A stretch of 60,945 bases of DNA from Spirochaetaceae bacterium (GTDB taxonomy: Bacteria > Spirochaetota > Spirochaetia > DSM-27196 > PWMO01), in contig RECP01000090.1 in NCBI GenBank assembly GCA_007693945.1, forward strand, positions 1 to 60,945. Direction: 5' to 3'. A program made the position numbers and the translations under genes. How positions within the stretch are numbered: position 1 is the stretch's first letter; the number at the start of each line of letters is the position of its first letter. Below are positions 33,248-42,313 of the stretch, one piece after another. The notes below the pieces were generated by a model. The model made no database searches and was not told where the DNA came from. It saw only the letters and a list, made by a program, of their open reading frames with translations.

Positions 33248-35101
33248 ATGAAGATCCGAGACAAAGCAATCGAGATAATCGCTGTCGCCTACTCGCTGGT
33301 GTTCATTTTTCAGGCGACATTCGGATTGTGGCCGGCACACGTCAGCCGGGGACTCTACATACTGTTTGCTCTGGTACTGACCTTCCTGATCAATCCCAAG
33401 CGAAAGAGTGAAACAGGGACTGTGGTCGGCATAACCGACTGGGTGCTGGTTGTGCTCGCTTGTGTGGGTGTCGGATATTACATCCTTGAGTTCGGCCGTA
33501 TGGCACGCGCAGCCGGAATCCCGCTTACGACCCCCGATCTTTTCATGGGCATCCTCACAATCCTTCTGGTGCTTGAAGCAGCCCGCAGATCAGTTGGATG
33601 GACTCTCACCGGGATTGCCGTGGTGACTCTGCTCTACAACTACTTCGGATACCTTATTCCAGGTGCGTTCAGCCACCGCGGGTACAGCGTAAACCGCATC
33701 GTCAGCTTCATGTACGCCAGTACGGACGGCATCTTCGGATCCGTCGCGTTCGTTTTCTCAACGTTCATTTTTCTGTTCATCATCTTCGGGGTCTTCATCA
33801 AGAACGCCGGCGGCGGTGAATTCTTCATCGATCTCGCCAAAGCCACGGTGGGCCGGTTCACCGGCGGTGCCGGCCAGGCGGCCGTACTTTCCAGTGCGCT
33901 GCTGGGGTCGATCATGGGTTCCTCGACTGCCAACACTGCCGTAACCGGATCCATAACGATCCCCATGATGATTGCCCGTGGTTACAAACGGCATGTTGCC
34001 GGTGCCGTGGAGGCCGTGGTTTCTATTGGCGGGCAGTTCCTGCCACCGATTATGGGTGCCGCGGCGTTTCTGATGGCGGCCCTGATCGGGATCCCGTACA
34101 CCGAGGTCGTAGTGGCGGGGCTTGTTCCAGCCTTTCTCTTCCTGGCGAGCATGCTTTTCCAGGTATACCTGGAGGCAAAACGGGAAAACATACCCGGTAT
34201 CCCTCTGGCGGAACTTCCCGATGTCTGGACGGTCCTGAAGACCGGCGGTTACTTCCTGCTGCCAATAGCACTGATTATCTACATCATTGCCGCCGGGTAC
34301 TCGCCTTCACGAGCCGGGATCGCCGCAATCGGTCTTACCTTCCTGCTATCGCTGATTCGCAAGAAAGATCGCATGAGCGTCGCGCGCATCAGTAGTACTC
34401 TGGCCGAAGGTGCCAAGGCAGGACTCGTCATGGCGGTCACCGCCGGAATCGTTGGAATAGTCGTGGCCGGTATCGCGCTGCCCGGCCTGGGCATGAGATT
34501 CAGCTCCATAGTGATCGATCTTTCCGGAGGTATTCTGATCCTTGCCCTGTTGCTGACGCTGGTGGCGAGTTTCTTCCTGGGCATGGGTATGAACGTAACC
34601 TCGGCCTACCTGCTGCTGGTAACTCTCACGGCACCCGCCCTGAGTCGAATGGGAGTGCCCATTCTCGCGGCGCATTTCTTCGTGTTCTGGACTAGCCAGC
34701 TTGCGGTCATTACGCCACCGGTGTGCCTCTCCGCCTACGTCGCCGCGAGTCTGGCCGACGCTGACCCCTGGAAGACCGGTGTGCACTCGCTGCGGATGGG
34801 ACTTTCGATCTACTATATTCCGTTCATGTTTGTGTTTATCCCCTCTCTGCTGGGTATCGGAGAGTTTCACCAGATTGCCTGGAACTCGTTCACCGCGCTG
34901 CTGGGCGTACTGAGTTTCGGCGCTTTCATGCAGCAGTTCTTGTTGACCAGGAACAGGATCGTCGACCAGGCCTTGCTGGGCGTTGCCGCCCTGGCGCTCG
35001 TGTTTCGTGGTTTGAGCACGGACGTGATCGGTTTCTCGGCCATCGCGCTTGTTGTATTGCTGCAGTTGATGCGTCGACGTAAGATGGCGGTGGCTGCTTG
35101 A
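33248..35101 (+). CDS. TRAP transporter fused permease (DctQM-type, TAXI class), without adjacent binding protein
   Basis: A 617-residue fused 4TM/12TM permease, paralogous to the one at 4295-6220. It has the LLGSIMGSSTANTAVTGSITIP segment and GGQFLPPIMGAAAFL, and in the second half GMGMNVTSAYLLLVTL and the segment VITPPVCLSAYVAA. It should import an organic acid with help from a TAXI binding protein, but no such gene lies next to it. The IS ends 35 bp before its ATG, and a displaced or deleted binding protein is possible. AAAGGT precedes the ATG. An Lrp-type regulator follows. Confidence 0.9.
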   Translation: MKIRDKAIEIIAVAYSLVFIFQATFGLWPAHVSRGLYILFALVLTFLINPKRKSETGTVVGITDWVLVVLACVGVGYYILEFGRMARAAGIPLTTPDLFMGILTILLVLEAARRSVGWTLTGIAVVTLLYNYFGYLIPGAFSHRGYSVNRIVSFMYASTDGIFGSVAFVFSTFIFLFIIFGVFIKNAGGGEFFIDLAKATVGRFTGGAGQAAVLSSALLGSIMGSSTANTAVTGSITIPMMIARGYKRHVAGAVEAVVSIGGQFLPPIMGAAAFLMAALIGIPYTEVVVAGLVPAFLFLASMLFQVYLEAKRENIPGIPLAELPDVWTVLKTGGYFLLPIALIIYIIAAGYSPSRAGIAAIGLTFLLSLIRKKDRMSVARISSTLAEGAKAGLVMAVTAGIVGIVVAGIALPGLGMRFSSIVIDLSGGILILALLLTLVASFFLGMGMNVTSAYLLLVTLTAPALSRMGVPILAAHFFVFWTSQLAVITPPVCLSAYVAASLADADPWKTGVHSLRMGLSIYYIPFMFVFIPSLLGIGEFHQIAWNSFTALLGVLSFGAFMQQFLLTRNRIVDQALLGVAALALVFRGLSTDVIGFSAIALVVLLQLMRRRKMAVAA

Positions 35102-35203
35102 AGCGGCCCTCGGAATCGACAGAGCGGATAGGTTCCATTGAATCGGTGCATCGGTGGCGCAGCCGGTGCACCGAGCCGTAACGCGAACCCGGTGGACAAG
35201 ACT

Positions 35204-35686
35204 ATGGAAAACTTTGGATGTGAAACAGTGGATGGACGTCATGCTGACGGGATGGACGAGATCAACAGGAAGATCGTCGATCTGCTCTGCGAGGACGGTC
35301 GGATGTCCTACTCGGAGATCGCGAAGCGGGTCGGCCTCTCACGGCCCGGCGTGACGGAACGCATAGTATCTCTCAGAAATCGCGGTGTGATCGAGCGTTT
35401 CACGATCAGCGTTCCTCCGCGCTACGTTCGAAAACCCCTGCCTGCGTATTTTGAACTTCGCTTCCGGCCGCAGTACGTGACAACGGCCGCCAGGACAATA
35501 GCGGACCATGAGGACATCGTCACGGTAAACCAGATGAGCGCCAACAACTCTCTGCATATACACGGGTTCTTCAACGACATTGGTGAAGTGGGGGAGTTTG
35601 TGGACGAGTTTCTGGTCGGTATTGAAGGTATTGTCGAGATCAAGACCGACTTTCTGCTCAAGCGGTACAAGATGGGCCGCGTCTGA
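35204..35686 (+). CDS. Lrp/AsnC family transcriptional regulator
   Basis: A regulator of about 144-160 residues. It has an N-terminal winged helix, DEINRKIVDLLCEDGRMSYSEIAKRVGLSRPGVTERIVSL, typical of Lrp/AsnC, followed by a RAM-like ligand domain. The start is uncertain. ATG 35204 has GGTGG upstream, whereas ATG 35252 gives the usual length and lacks a clear ribosome binding site. It follows the TRAP permease by about 100 bp and may be cotranscribed, so it may control uptake of an amino or keto acid. The opposite strand gene converges 78 bp later. Confidence 0.87.
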   Translation: MENFGCETVDGRHADGMDEINRKIVDLLCEDGRMSYSEIAKRVGLSRPGVTERIVSLRNRGVIERFTISVPPRYVRKPLPAYFELRFRPQYVTTAARTIADHEDIVTVNQMSANNSLHIHGFFNDIGEVGEFVDEFLVGIEGIVEIKTDFLLKRYKMGRV

Positions 35687-35763
35687 TTCGGTACGTTCAG
35701 AAACCCATCCTATTCAGCGGACGGCTGCAGCCCCGCCGCCTGAACCGCCGCTCAACGCGCGGT

Positions 35764-36387
35764 TCACTCGCCGAGCCTTTCTACGCGCCCCCGCTCCAGT
35801 GAGAGAAAAGCCTCGATCCAGCCAAACAGATCCAGGTACAGCGGATGGGCCTCTTTGCGTTGCGCATCCGCAATCAGCTGTGGCAGCCAGTCAAGGTGCT
35901 GGCTAAGAAACAGCTGCTGCGATGCCGGATTGTCCGCCTCAACCAGCAGCCCCATGAACTCCAGCTCCAGGACCAGATGATCCGGCCTGTCGGCGTACGC
36001 GGTGGGTAGTTCAAAGCCAATCTCCCGGTAGATCTGGTACAGGTGCTGCGCCGAATCGCCCTGCAAGAGACCGGTCTCGCGCGCAAACGGCATTTCGCAG
36101 CTGGGATCGGTGGTCCAGACCTTGTAGATCGATTCGACCGGCACAAGCAGGGGAGTAGCCGGAGACATCACATCGTTGTAGATCCTGCGCCATTCATCAT
36201 ATGGCGGTATTGCGGCCGCGTGCCATGACTCGGGAATCGTCGGCCTGGGCCCGGTGCCCGGGAATAGGTCCTCCCAAACCTGAGCCGCTTTTCCGGCGGC
36301 AATCTCCCGGTGTGTCGAGTACGACGGAGCCTGCATGAGGGAGCTGAACATCGAGTAGACTGCGACGATTGTTTTTCGTTTCTGCAT
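35764..36387 (-). CDS. TorD/DmsD-family cytoplasmic chaperone for molybdoenzymes
   Basis: An all-helical protein of about 207 residues. It has an N-terminal R-x-x-x-V-x-x-x-F-S-x-L-x-x-x-P start, the conserved VPVESIYKVWTTD segment, and DHLVLELEFMGLL with the D-H-x-x-x-E-L-x-F-M pattern of the TorD superfamily. Such chaperones hold the Tat signal of a molybdopterin enzyme until its cofactor is inserted. The likely client is the Tat-exported oxidoreductase at 38454-40709. The ATG at 36387 lacks a strong ribosome binding site, and a GTG at 36423 is the alternative. It follows the rhodanese gene on the same strand. Confidence 0.85.
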   Translation of the reverse strand: MQKRKTIVAVYSMFSSLMQAPSYSTHREIAAGKAAQVWEDLFPGTGPRPTIPESWHAAAIPPYDEWRRIYNDVMSPATPLLVPVESIYKVWTTDPSCEMPFARETGLLQGDSAQHLYQIYREIGFELPTAYADRPDHLVLELEFMGLLVEADNPASQQLFLSQHLDWLPQLIADAQRKEAHPLYLDLFGWIEAFLSLERGRVERLGE

Positions 36388-36470
36388 AACGTCTGTGGGG
36401 AAGGCGTATCCGGATCGGCGCACGGAAGGGCTCCGCCGTCGCGGAGCCCTGCCCGATCACTCCCCCGCGG

Positions 36471-37358
36471 TCAAAAACTGAAGGTGGGATCGCCAAAGAC
36501 GCGGTTCTCACCGGCGTAGTCGCGGATTCCTCCGACGTTGTGTACGTTCTGATATCCGATGCTTTCGAGCGCCAGCTTCACGTAGCCCGAGCGCGCGCCG
36601 GTGAGACACATCAGGAAAATCTCGCGGTCTCGATCCCCGAACAGGTCCTCAAGCAGGAAGTCGTCTATGATGTTTGCTTCGCGAAAGTTCCAGCCGTCGT
36701 GCCGCACGAGCGCACGGTCCTCCAGAAACTCAAAGAACGAAATCACTTCAAAGCCGTCAATCCAGCCGTCGGTGTACTTGTCGGCGACATTGCGGAAGTC
36801 GACATACTTTGCGCCCGGCCGATCGAGGAACCCGTCAATGTTGTCCATGTTAACGCCGCCAGGCGGAAGCGCCTTTACGCCGCGCCAGGTTCCGTCACCG
36901 GCGATACGGTTCGGCCCCGAGTAGTCGTCGTAGCCGCCTGCGTTGATCAGGTTGGTCCAGCCCAGGTGGCTGAGGGCCTCAAAGACGTACTTGGAACGAA
37001 TGCCCAGACGGCAGATGCCCACGATAATGCGGTCTTTTGGACCGAAGAGACGTTCGAGCATCGCCTGGTCAACGATGTCACGAGGCGAAAAGTTCCAGCC
37101 GTCGTGGCGAACCAAAGCACGGTTTTCCAGGTAATCGAAGAACGGAACGATCTCGAAACCGGCAATATATCCGGCTCGCATTGCGTCGGTGTAGTTGCGG
37201 AAATCGATGAACCTCACGTTGTCGGCCATCAGATACCGGTCGACGTTGTCCATGCTGATGTTCTCCGACCCCGTCACCCTTCTTTGCTGGGCAAACGCCT
37301 GCCCGCCCAGCGCGAAGACCAGCAAAACGGCCACAAGAACAATGGCGACTCTCTTCAT
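36471..37358 (-). CDS. Exported protein with two rhodanese-like domains
   Basis: A 295-residue protein with a Sec signal peptide (residues 1-23, ending AFA). Two repeated rhodanese-like domains follow, at about 36-155 and 171-289, each with a version of the RALVRHDGWNF segment. Both keep a catalytic cysteine loop: C116 in CRLGIRS and C251 in CLTGARS. Rhodaneses transfer sulfane sulfur, and a periplasmic tandem form next to a PsrA-like reductase suggests delivery or handling of polysulfide or thiosulfate sulfur. The ATG at 37358 has AAAGGAG upstream. It heads a unit with the TorD gene, divergent from psrB and psrA. Confidence 0.9.
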   Translation of the reverse strand: MKRVAIVLVAVLLVFALGGQAFAQQRRVTGSENISMDNVDRYLMADNVRFIDFRNYTDAMRAGYIAGFEIVPFFDYLENRALVRHDGWNFSPRDIVDQAMLERLFGPKDRIIVGICRLGIRSKYVFEALSHLGWTNLINAGGYDDYSGPNRIAGDGTWRGVKALPPGGVNMDNIDGFLDRPGAKYVDFRNVADKYTDGWIDGFEVISFFEFLEDRALVRHDGWNFREANIIDDFLLEDLFGDRDREIFLMCLTGARSGYVKLALESIGYQNVHNVGGIRDYAGENRVFGDPTFSF

Positions 37359-37513
37359 TGTGTAACTCCTTTGTCGCGCGTCTGATGACCGGTCCCCGGC
37401 GGCCTTGAACACGCTCACGCGTGATTGCATCCCATGCCCGGCATCCGGCGCGACGCAGCTCGAATGTTTGATTTTTCCCAACGCTTTGGCGCTGCATTGA
37501 GACGTTATCGGTG

Positions 37514-37542
37514 ATTTTATATCGGTTCTTTCAGGAATGCAA
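37514..37542 (-). promoter_or_regulatory. Candidate promoter of the rhodanese-torD unit
   Basis: Minus strand TTGCAT (37537-37542), a 17-bp spacer and TAAAAT (37514-37519), about 155 bp before the rhodanese ATG. The 350-bp gap (37359-37708) between the divergent genes holds this and one plus-strand candidate. Confidence 0.55.
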
Positions 37543-37564
37543 GACATCAATGGTCACCTTTGGA

Positions 37565-37593
37565 TTGCGTTTGACCGAATTAGCCGTTAGTAT
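37565..37593 (+). promoter_or_regulatory. Candidate promoter of the psrBA-like operon
   Basis: TTGCGT (37565-37570), a 17-bp spacer and TAGTAT (37588-37593), 115 bp before the ferredoxin-subunit ATG. The match is moderate, and a redox or sulfur regulator site was not recognised. Confidence 0.45.
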
Positions 37594-37708
37594 AGAGGTG
37601 AATCAGGTACGACTCGAGACTCATTCCGGGTGCAGGGTCCAGGGACCAATACTGCCTTCCTTCAACGGGTCGCTGGGTCCCAGCTGAATTGAGTTAAAGG
37701 AGAATCGC

Positions 37709-38425
37709 ATGACGAAGATCGACCGTCGGGCGTTCATCAAGTACTCCTCTGCAGTCGGCGCCGCAGCTGCGCTTGCCACTACCGGGGTTATGGCCGCCGC
37801 GCAGGAAACAGTGCCAGGACAGCAGAATGGCAGGATGGCGCTGTTGATGGACAACAGCCTGTGTGTCAATTGCCAAGCATGCCGGGTGGCCTGCCAGAAC
37901 GAGAACTCGCTGCCCGTCAGGGAGAAGTACATACGCTTTGACCACGTTGACGGCGGCACATGGCCCAACGTCACACATCACGTCAATCGGCATAGCTGCC
38001 AGCACTGCGCCGACGCGCCGTGCGTGGAAATCTGCCCGGTAGAAGCGCTCTTCAAGGGACCGGAAGGCTTCACCCACATGGATTTTGAGGCGTGCATCGG
38101 GTGCGGCGCCTGCCAGATGGTCTGTCCCTTCGATGTACCAATGATGTCCGAGGACCCGGCCAGCGGCGACCCAAAGATGTACAAGTGCACCGCTTGCCGG
38201 CACCTGGTCTCTGAAGGCAGGAAACCGGCGTGTGCCACGACCTGTATCACCAACGCTGTTGATTACGGTCCGTGGCATGAGATGCTCAGCAAGGCCGAAA
38301 AGCGTGTGGCGGTGCTTCGTAAGCAGCATCCGCAGGCCAACGTGTACGGCAGAACACAGCAAGACGGACTTGGTCTCCTGCTGATCCTGCGCACCCCGGC
38401 AGAAGACTATCCGCACCTGGTGTAA
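37709..38425 (+). CDS. 4Fe-4S ferredoxin-type electron transfer subunit (PsrB/PhsB/DmsB-like) with Tat signal
   Basis: A 238-residue iron-sulfur protein with four cysteine groups: C52-C55-C58-C62, C97-C100-C105-C109, C129-C132-C135-C139 and C160-C163-C175-C179. This is the layout of the four-cluster B subunits of complex iron-sulfur molybdoenzymes. The N-terminus carries a twin-arginine signal (DRRAFIK followed by an Ala-rich stretch). That is notable, since many B subunits rely on the signal of their catalytic partner. AAAGGAG precedes the ATG. The catalytic subunit follows 28 bp downstream. It passes electrons between a quinol source and the molybdopterin subunit in the periplasm. Confidence 0.92.
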   Translation: MTKIDRRAFIKYSSAVGAAAALATTGVMAAAQETVPGQQNGRMALLMDNSLCVNCQACRVACQNENSLPVREKYIRFDHVDGGTWPNVTHHVNRHSCQHCADAPCVEICPVEALFKGPEGFTHMDFEACIGCGACQMVCPFDVPMMSEDPASGDPKMYKCTACRHLVSEGRKPACATTCITNAVDYGPWHEMLSKAEKRVAVLRKQHPQANVYGRTQQDGLGLLLILRTPAEDYPHLV

Positions 38426-38453
38426 GTACAGAGCAAAAGGGAGAGATCGTACG

Positions 38454-40709
38454 ATGGGTATCGACAGAAGAACGTTCCTGAGTCGTACAGCCAAAGCCGC
38501 GGTCGCCGCGGCGGCACTGGGCGTTATCGACATGCGAGTCTGGGCTCAGACCGTGAAGGACGCGCCGGTCGTGAAAAAGCCGTCGCTCTGCAATATGTGC
38601 ACCAGCGAATGCGGTATGCACATTCACGTCAAGAACGGACGTCCCTGGAAAGTCACCGGGCATCCGGATCATCCGGTAAGCCGCGGCAAGCTCTGTCCGC
38701 GGGCACACGCTGGGCTGCACTGGATCTATGATCCGGCCCGGGTCAAGACGCCGCTGAAGCGAGTGGGCGAGTGGGAGTTTGAGCCCATCAGCTGGGAACG
38801 GGCGACAGACGAGATCAGTGCCCGCCTCAAGGGCATCATCGCGGAACACGGCACCGAGGCGGTTTTTGCGGCACAGTATCCGCGGACGACCGGCACACTC
38901 TACCTCAACCGGCTGATGCATGCGCTGGGAGTGAGCACAATTCAGACTCACGAGGCGACCTGCCAGGCCGGCCGCCGGATTGCAATGTCACACACCTTCG
39001 GCGCCGCGTTTGATGCAGACTGGGAAAACAGCGACTATCTCCTGTTCATCGGGCGCAACATGGGAGAGGCCGTACGCACCGGGGCGGCTACCGCCTTTGC
39101 CCGGGCCATCGAGCGCGGAGCCAAGGTGGTCTGCGTTGACCCGCGCCTGAGCCAGAGCGCGGCAATAACGGAGTGGGTCCCCATCAAGCCGGGTACCGAT
39201 CTTGCCTTTCTGCTTGCGCTGTGCAACGTGCTGGTGACCGAGAATCTCTTTGACCGGCAGTTCATCTCCAATCACACCAACGGATTTGTACCGTTTAGAA
39301 GGCACATCGTTCAGTTCTCACCGCACTGGGCGGAAGAGATTACCGGCATACCGGCAGAAAGAACTCGTCAGATTGCGCATGAAATGGCCGCTGCCGCGCC
39401 GCACTGTGCCGTCGATACCGGCTGGAAGGCGGCCGTAGGTTCCTGCTACGCCAACAGCACTGACACCGGACGGGCGGTGGCGTACGTCAACGGATTGCTG
39501 GGCAATATCGGGCAGCGCGGAGGAATCAGCGTTCCACCGGGAGTAGTATTCGCTGCGCCCCCGTTTCCCGCGCCGCCACGACCTGCCGCTCCGCGCAACG
39601 ACGGTGCCGGCACCGAGTATCCGCTGGCGTCAACCGATTCCGGGCTGCCGCATCTGACGATGCAGCGGGCCAGGGAAGGCAAGGTCAAGGCAGGCTTCAT
39701 CCGCCATTTCAACCCCGTGCGATCGTTCCCCGATTACGATCACATGCGGGCCGGGATGCGCGCCCTGGATCTGCTGGTGGTGTTCGAAACGCACATGTCC
39801 GAGACCGCTATCGAGGCGCACTACATTCTTCCCGAACCCAGCTTTGCAGAGCGCGAGGAGGTTGTGAAGCCCGTCGGTGATACCGTAGCTATGCGGACCA
39901 GGACCATTGAGCTGGTACACCCTGAGACCAGAAGCTTTGACGAGATCATCACCATGCTTGCGCGCAAGCTGGGAGTCGGCGAGTACTTCAATTTCACACT
40001 CGACCAATGGAACGAAGCGCTGCTTGCCGATCAACCGTTCAGCCTGACGGAACTCAAGCAGGCCGGCACGCTGGCGGCAGAGGTCTCCGACGAGCCAGTG
40101 TTGCCTGCCGGTTGTGGCTCCCTCATACCGCCCGAAGAGCAGGCGCCCAGAGAGCGGCCGCGTGCATTTCTGGTCTCCGGCGGGAACAGAAACCCGGTAC
40201 CGCAGCTGTTTACCCCTTCGGGAAGATTCGAGTTCTACAGCCAGCGTTTTGCCAACGCGGGATATGACCCCATTGCAAAGTGGTACCCGCCGAAGACCGG
40301 TCTCGAGCTGCGCGGCGCGGAGTTTCGGGTTGTTCACGGCAAGCAGGCGTATCACTCGCACGCCGCTACCAACAATATTCCGATTCTGGCGCAGATCACC
40401 AAGGATTACGACAGTAACCGGGTGTGGATGAACCGCGCCCGTGCCGCACGGCTTGGCATCTCCGACAACGACACTATTCGCATGCGCGCCAAAAACGGCA
40501 GGACGGCCGAAGCCCGTGTTATGGTGACCGAGCGAGTACATCCGGACATGCTCTTTGCACCGGCGGGATACGGAAACCGAACACCCTATTACAAGACATC
40601 CAAAGAGCTAGGCGGATTCAACCCCCATGACCTGGCCGACTATCAGCATGAAGCCATCTCGGGACACACCATGATGAGCGAGTTGATCGTTGAGGTCGAA
40701 CGCGTATGA
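38454..40709 (+). CDS. Molybdopterin oxidoreductase catalytic subunit (PsrA/PhsA-like), Tat-exported
   Basis: A 751-residue DMSO-reductase-family enzyme. The Tat signal contains DRRTFLS, a 4Fe-4S site is formed by C46, C49, C53 and C81, and C170 in HEATCQAG is placed as the Mo ligand. A Cys ligand is characteristic of the polysulfide, thiosulfate, tetrathionate and arsenate reductase group. The C-terminal domain begins near FRVVHGKQAYHSH and contains RMRAKNGR. The substrate is probably polysulfide, sulfur or thiosulfate, given the neighbouring rhodanese, but arsenate or tetrathionate cannot be excluded. No NrfD-type membrane subunit follows, so the route from the quinone pool is unclear. Confidence 0.9.
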   Translation: MGIDRRTFLSRTAKAAVAAAALGVIDMRVWAQTVKDAPVVKKPSLCNMCTSECGMHIHVKNGRPWKVTGHPDHPVSRGKLCPRAHAGLHWIYDPARVKTPLKRVGEWEFEPISWERATDEISARLKGIIAEHGTEAVFAAQYPRTTGTLYLNRLMHALGVSTIQTHEATCQAGRRIAMSHTFGAAFDADWENSDYLLFIGRNMGEAVRTGAATAFARAIERGAKVVCVDPRLSQSAAITEWVPIKPGTDLAFLLALCNVLVTENLFDRQFISNHTNGFVPFRRHIVQFSPHWAEEITGIPAERTRQIAHEMAAAAPHCAVDTGWKAAVGSCYANSTDTGRAVAYVNGLLGNIGQRGGISVPPGVVFAAPPFPAPPRPAAPRNDGAGTEYPLASTDSGLPHLTMQRAREGKVKAGFIRHFNPVRSFPDYDHMRAGMRALDLLVVFETHMSETAIEAHYILPEPSFAEREEVVKPVGDTVAMRTRTIELVHPETRSFDEIITMLARKLGVGEYFNFTLDQWNEALLADQPFSLTELKQAGTLAAEVSDEPVLPAGCGSLIPPEEQAPRERPRAFLVSGGNRNPVPQLFTPSGRFEFYSQRFANAGYDPIAKWYPPKTGLELRGAEFRVVHGKQAYHSHAATNNIPILAQITKDYDSNRVWMNRARAARLGISDNDTIRMRAKNGRTAEARVMVTERVHPDMLFAPAGYGNRTPYYKTSKELGGFNPHDLADYQHEAISGHTMMSELIVEVERV

Positions 40710-40753
40710 GCGGGTGATACGTCGCAGAAGGACTCGGGGTCCCGCTTGCGGGC

Positions 40754-40785
40754 GCAATCGTTCTGCTCTCCGCGGAAACGATTGC
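40754..40785 (+). terminator. Stem-loop after the psrBA-like operon, weak terminator candidate
   Basis: Arms 40754-40762 and 40777-40785 (9 bp, GCAATCGTT and its complement) enclose a 14-nt loop in the 240-bp gap before phoU. A clear T-run is missing, so the terminator role is uncertain. Confidence 0.4.
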
Positions 40786-40900
40786 CAGGCTTATTCTCGC
40801 GCCGCAATCAGGGCGAGCCGGAGGACCAACCGCAACGGGCGCACGCGGTTGATCCGGTCGGAGGTCGCCGCATAGCAGGGCTCAATCTGCGCGATCCCCG

Positions 40901-40926
40901 TCACTCCCGTTTAACCGTAATCTAAC
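40901..40926 (+). promoter_or_regulatory. Pho box upstream of phoU
   Basis: TAAC repeats at 40912-40915 and 40923-40926 are exactly 11 bp apart, with a weaker TCAC at 40901-40904 in the same phase. Direct repeats of C/T-TAAC with 11-bp period recur before pstS and pstC on the other strand. PhoB homologues bind such 11-bp direct repeats in place of a -35 box. A TTTAAT at 40937-40942 is a plausible -10. Confidence 0.7.
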
Positions 40927-40951
40927 ATTGAACGGGTTTAATGACCTCTGC

Positions 40952-41599
40952 ATGGAGACGGCTGATCAGATTGGTACAATGCAGCAGAGCATTCTGCGCA
41001 TGGGCGCGATGGTAGAGACCGCGCTGCGCAAGACTCTGGCTGCGATCGAGCTGCAGGACTTCGAACTGGCGGCCGAGGTAGTGCGCGAAGACGCGCGCAT
41101 AGACCGGCTGCAAGACACCGTGGAGGACCAGTGTACGCGGATCATCGTGGCAACCCGACCGGCGGCTGCTGATCTGCGCCAGCTCCTGGTTGGAATCAAG
41201 CTTGCCGCGAGCCTGGAACGCACCGGTGACCATGCACGACATCTGGCACACCGCGCGCGGGCAGTAACGGATCTGCGGTACGTGGACGCTCTTCCGCTGA
41301 TTCGCAGAATGGCTGAGATCGATATCTCAATGCTGCACGACAGCCTTACAGCCTTCGTCGAACGCGACGAGCAGAAGGCGCGTATTACCGCGGCGCGCGA
41401 TGATCAGATTGACCGGTTGAACGCGGAGCTGTATAAGCTGTTGGTGAGTATCATGCAACAGCATCCGCAGACCATAGAGAACGGGATGGACCTGATGCTG
41501 GTCAATCGCTTCCTGGAGCGACTCGGCGATCACGTCACCAACATATGTGAGTGGATTGTGTTTGCTGCGTGCGCCGAGCACGTGGAGTTGAACAAGTAG
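40952..41599 (+). CDS. phoU: Phosphate signalling protein PhoU
   Basis: A 215-residue all-helical protein with two PhoU repeats: LERTGDHARHLAHRA in the first and FLERLGDHVTNICEWI in the second, each with the Asp-His metal-binding signature. It links the Pst transporter to the PhoR/PhoB system and keeps the pathway off when phosphate is plentiful. A TTG at 40928 would add eight residues but overlaps the Pho box, so the ATG at 40952 was chosen. It has no ribosome binding site and lies about 10 bp after a -10-like element, so the message may be nearly leaderless. phoB follows 13 bp later. Confidence 0.9.
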   Translation: METADQIGTMQQSILRMGAMVETALRKTLAAIELQDFELAAEVVREDARIDRLQDTVEDQCTRIIVATRPAAADLRQLLVGIKLAASLERTGDHARHLAHRARAVTDLRYVDALPLIRRMAEIDISMLHDSLTAFVERDEQKARITAARDDQIDRLNAELYKLLVSIMQQHPQTIENGMDLMLVNRFLERLGDHVTNICEWIVFAACAEHVELNK

Positions 41600-41612
41600 T
41601 GGGAGAGCGGTG

Positions 41613-42308
41613 ATGGAGCAGGAGAGAGTCCTGGTAGTGGATGACGAGCGTGATATCCTCGAATTGATCGCCTACAACCTGCGCAAGGAAGGCTACACGG
41701 TGGACGCGGTGCAATCCGGTGAGCAGGCGCTGCGTTCGATTCACAACGATCCTCCTGACGCGGTGATTCTTGATCTGCTGCTTCCGGGTCTCGATGGTAT
41801 CGAGGTGTGCCGTCGGATCAAGCAGGACAAGCGGTTCAAGCAGATTCCGATCCTGATGCTCACCGCCAGGACCGAAGACAGCGACATCGTTACCGGGCTG
41901 GAAGTCGGTGCCGACGACTACATTACCAAGCCGTTCAGCCCCAAAGTGCTTCTGGCGCGCCTGCGTGCGTCGCTGCGGCGAAGCTCAGCCGATGACGCGC
42001 CGCGCGAGACAGCGTCCAGGCTGCAGCTGCACGGCATAACAATTGACACCGCGCGCCATGAAGTGCGCTGTGGTGAGAACGCCGCGCCTGTCTCGGCCAC
42101 CGAGTTCGCGATACTGGAGTTCCTGGCACGCAGCCCGGGCTGGGTGTTCTCCCGCACCAGGATCATCGACGCCATCCGCGGCGCGGACTACCCGGTAACC
42201 GAGCGGTCGGTTGACGTACAGATACTCGGACTGCGCAGAAAACTGGGTGAATACGGAGCCTGTATAGAGACCGTACGCGGCGTCGGCTACAGGATGCGGG
42301 AAGAATAG
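41613..42308 (+). CDS. phoB: Phosphate response regulator PhoB
   Basis: A 231-residue OmpR/PhoB-type regulator. The receiver domain has the acidic pair in VVDDERD, the phosphorylated D54 in VILDLLLPG and the Lys in YITKPFSP. The C-terminal winged helix (about 135-228) ends SVDVQILGLRRKLG followed by VRGVGYRM, typical of the family. It binds Pho boxes when phosphorylated by PhoR. The frame could begin with a GTG at 41610, but the adjacent ATG is the usual choice, with GGGAGAG upstream. phoR follows after 5 bp. Confidence 0.92.
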   Translation: MEQERVLVVDDERDILELIAYNLRKEGYTVDAVQSGEQALRSIHNDPPDAVILDLLLPGLDGIEVCRRIKQDKRFKQIPILMLTARTEDSDIVTGLEVGADDYITKPFSPKVLLARLRASLRRSSADDAPRETASRLQLHGITIDTARHEVRCGENAAPVSATEFAILEFLARSPGWVFSRTRIIDAIRGADYPVTERSVDVQILGLRRKLGEYGACIETVRGVGYRMREE

Positions 42309-42313
42309 TACGG

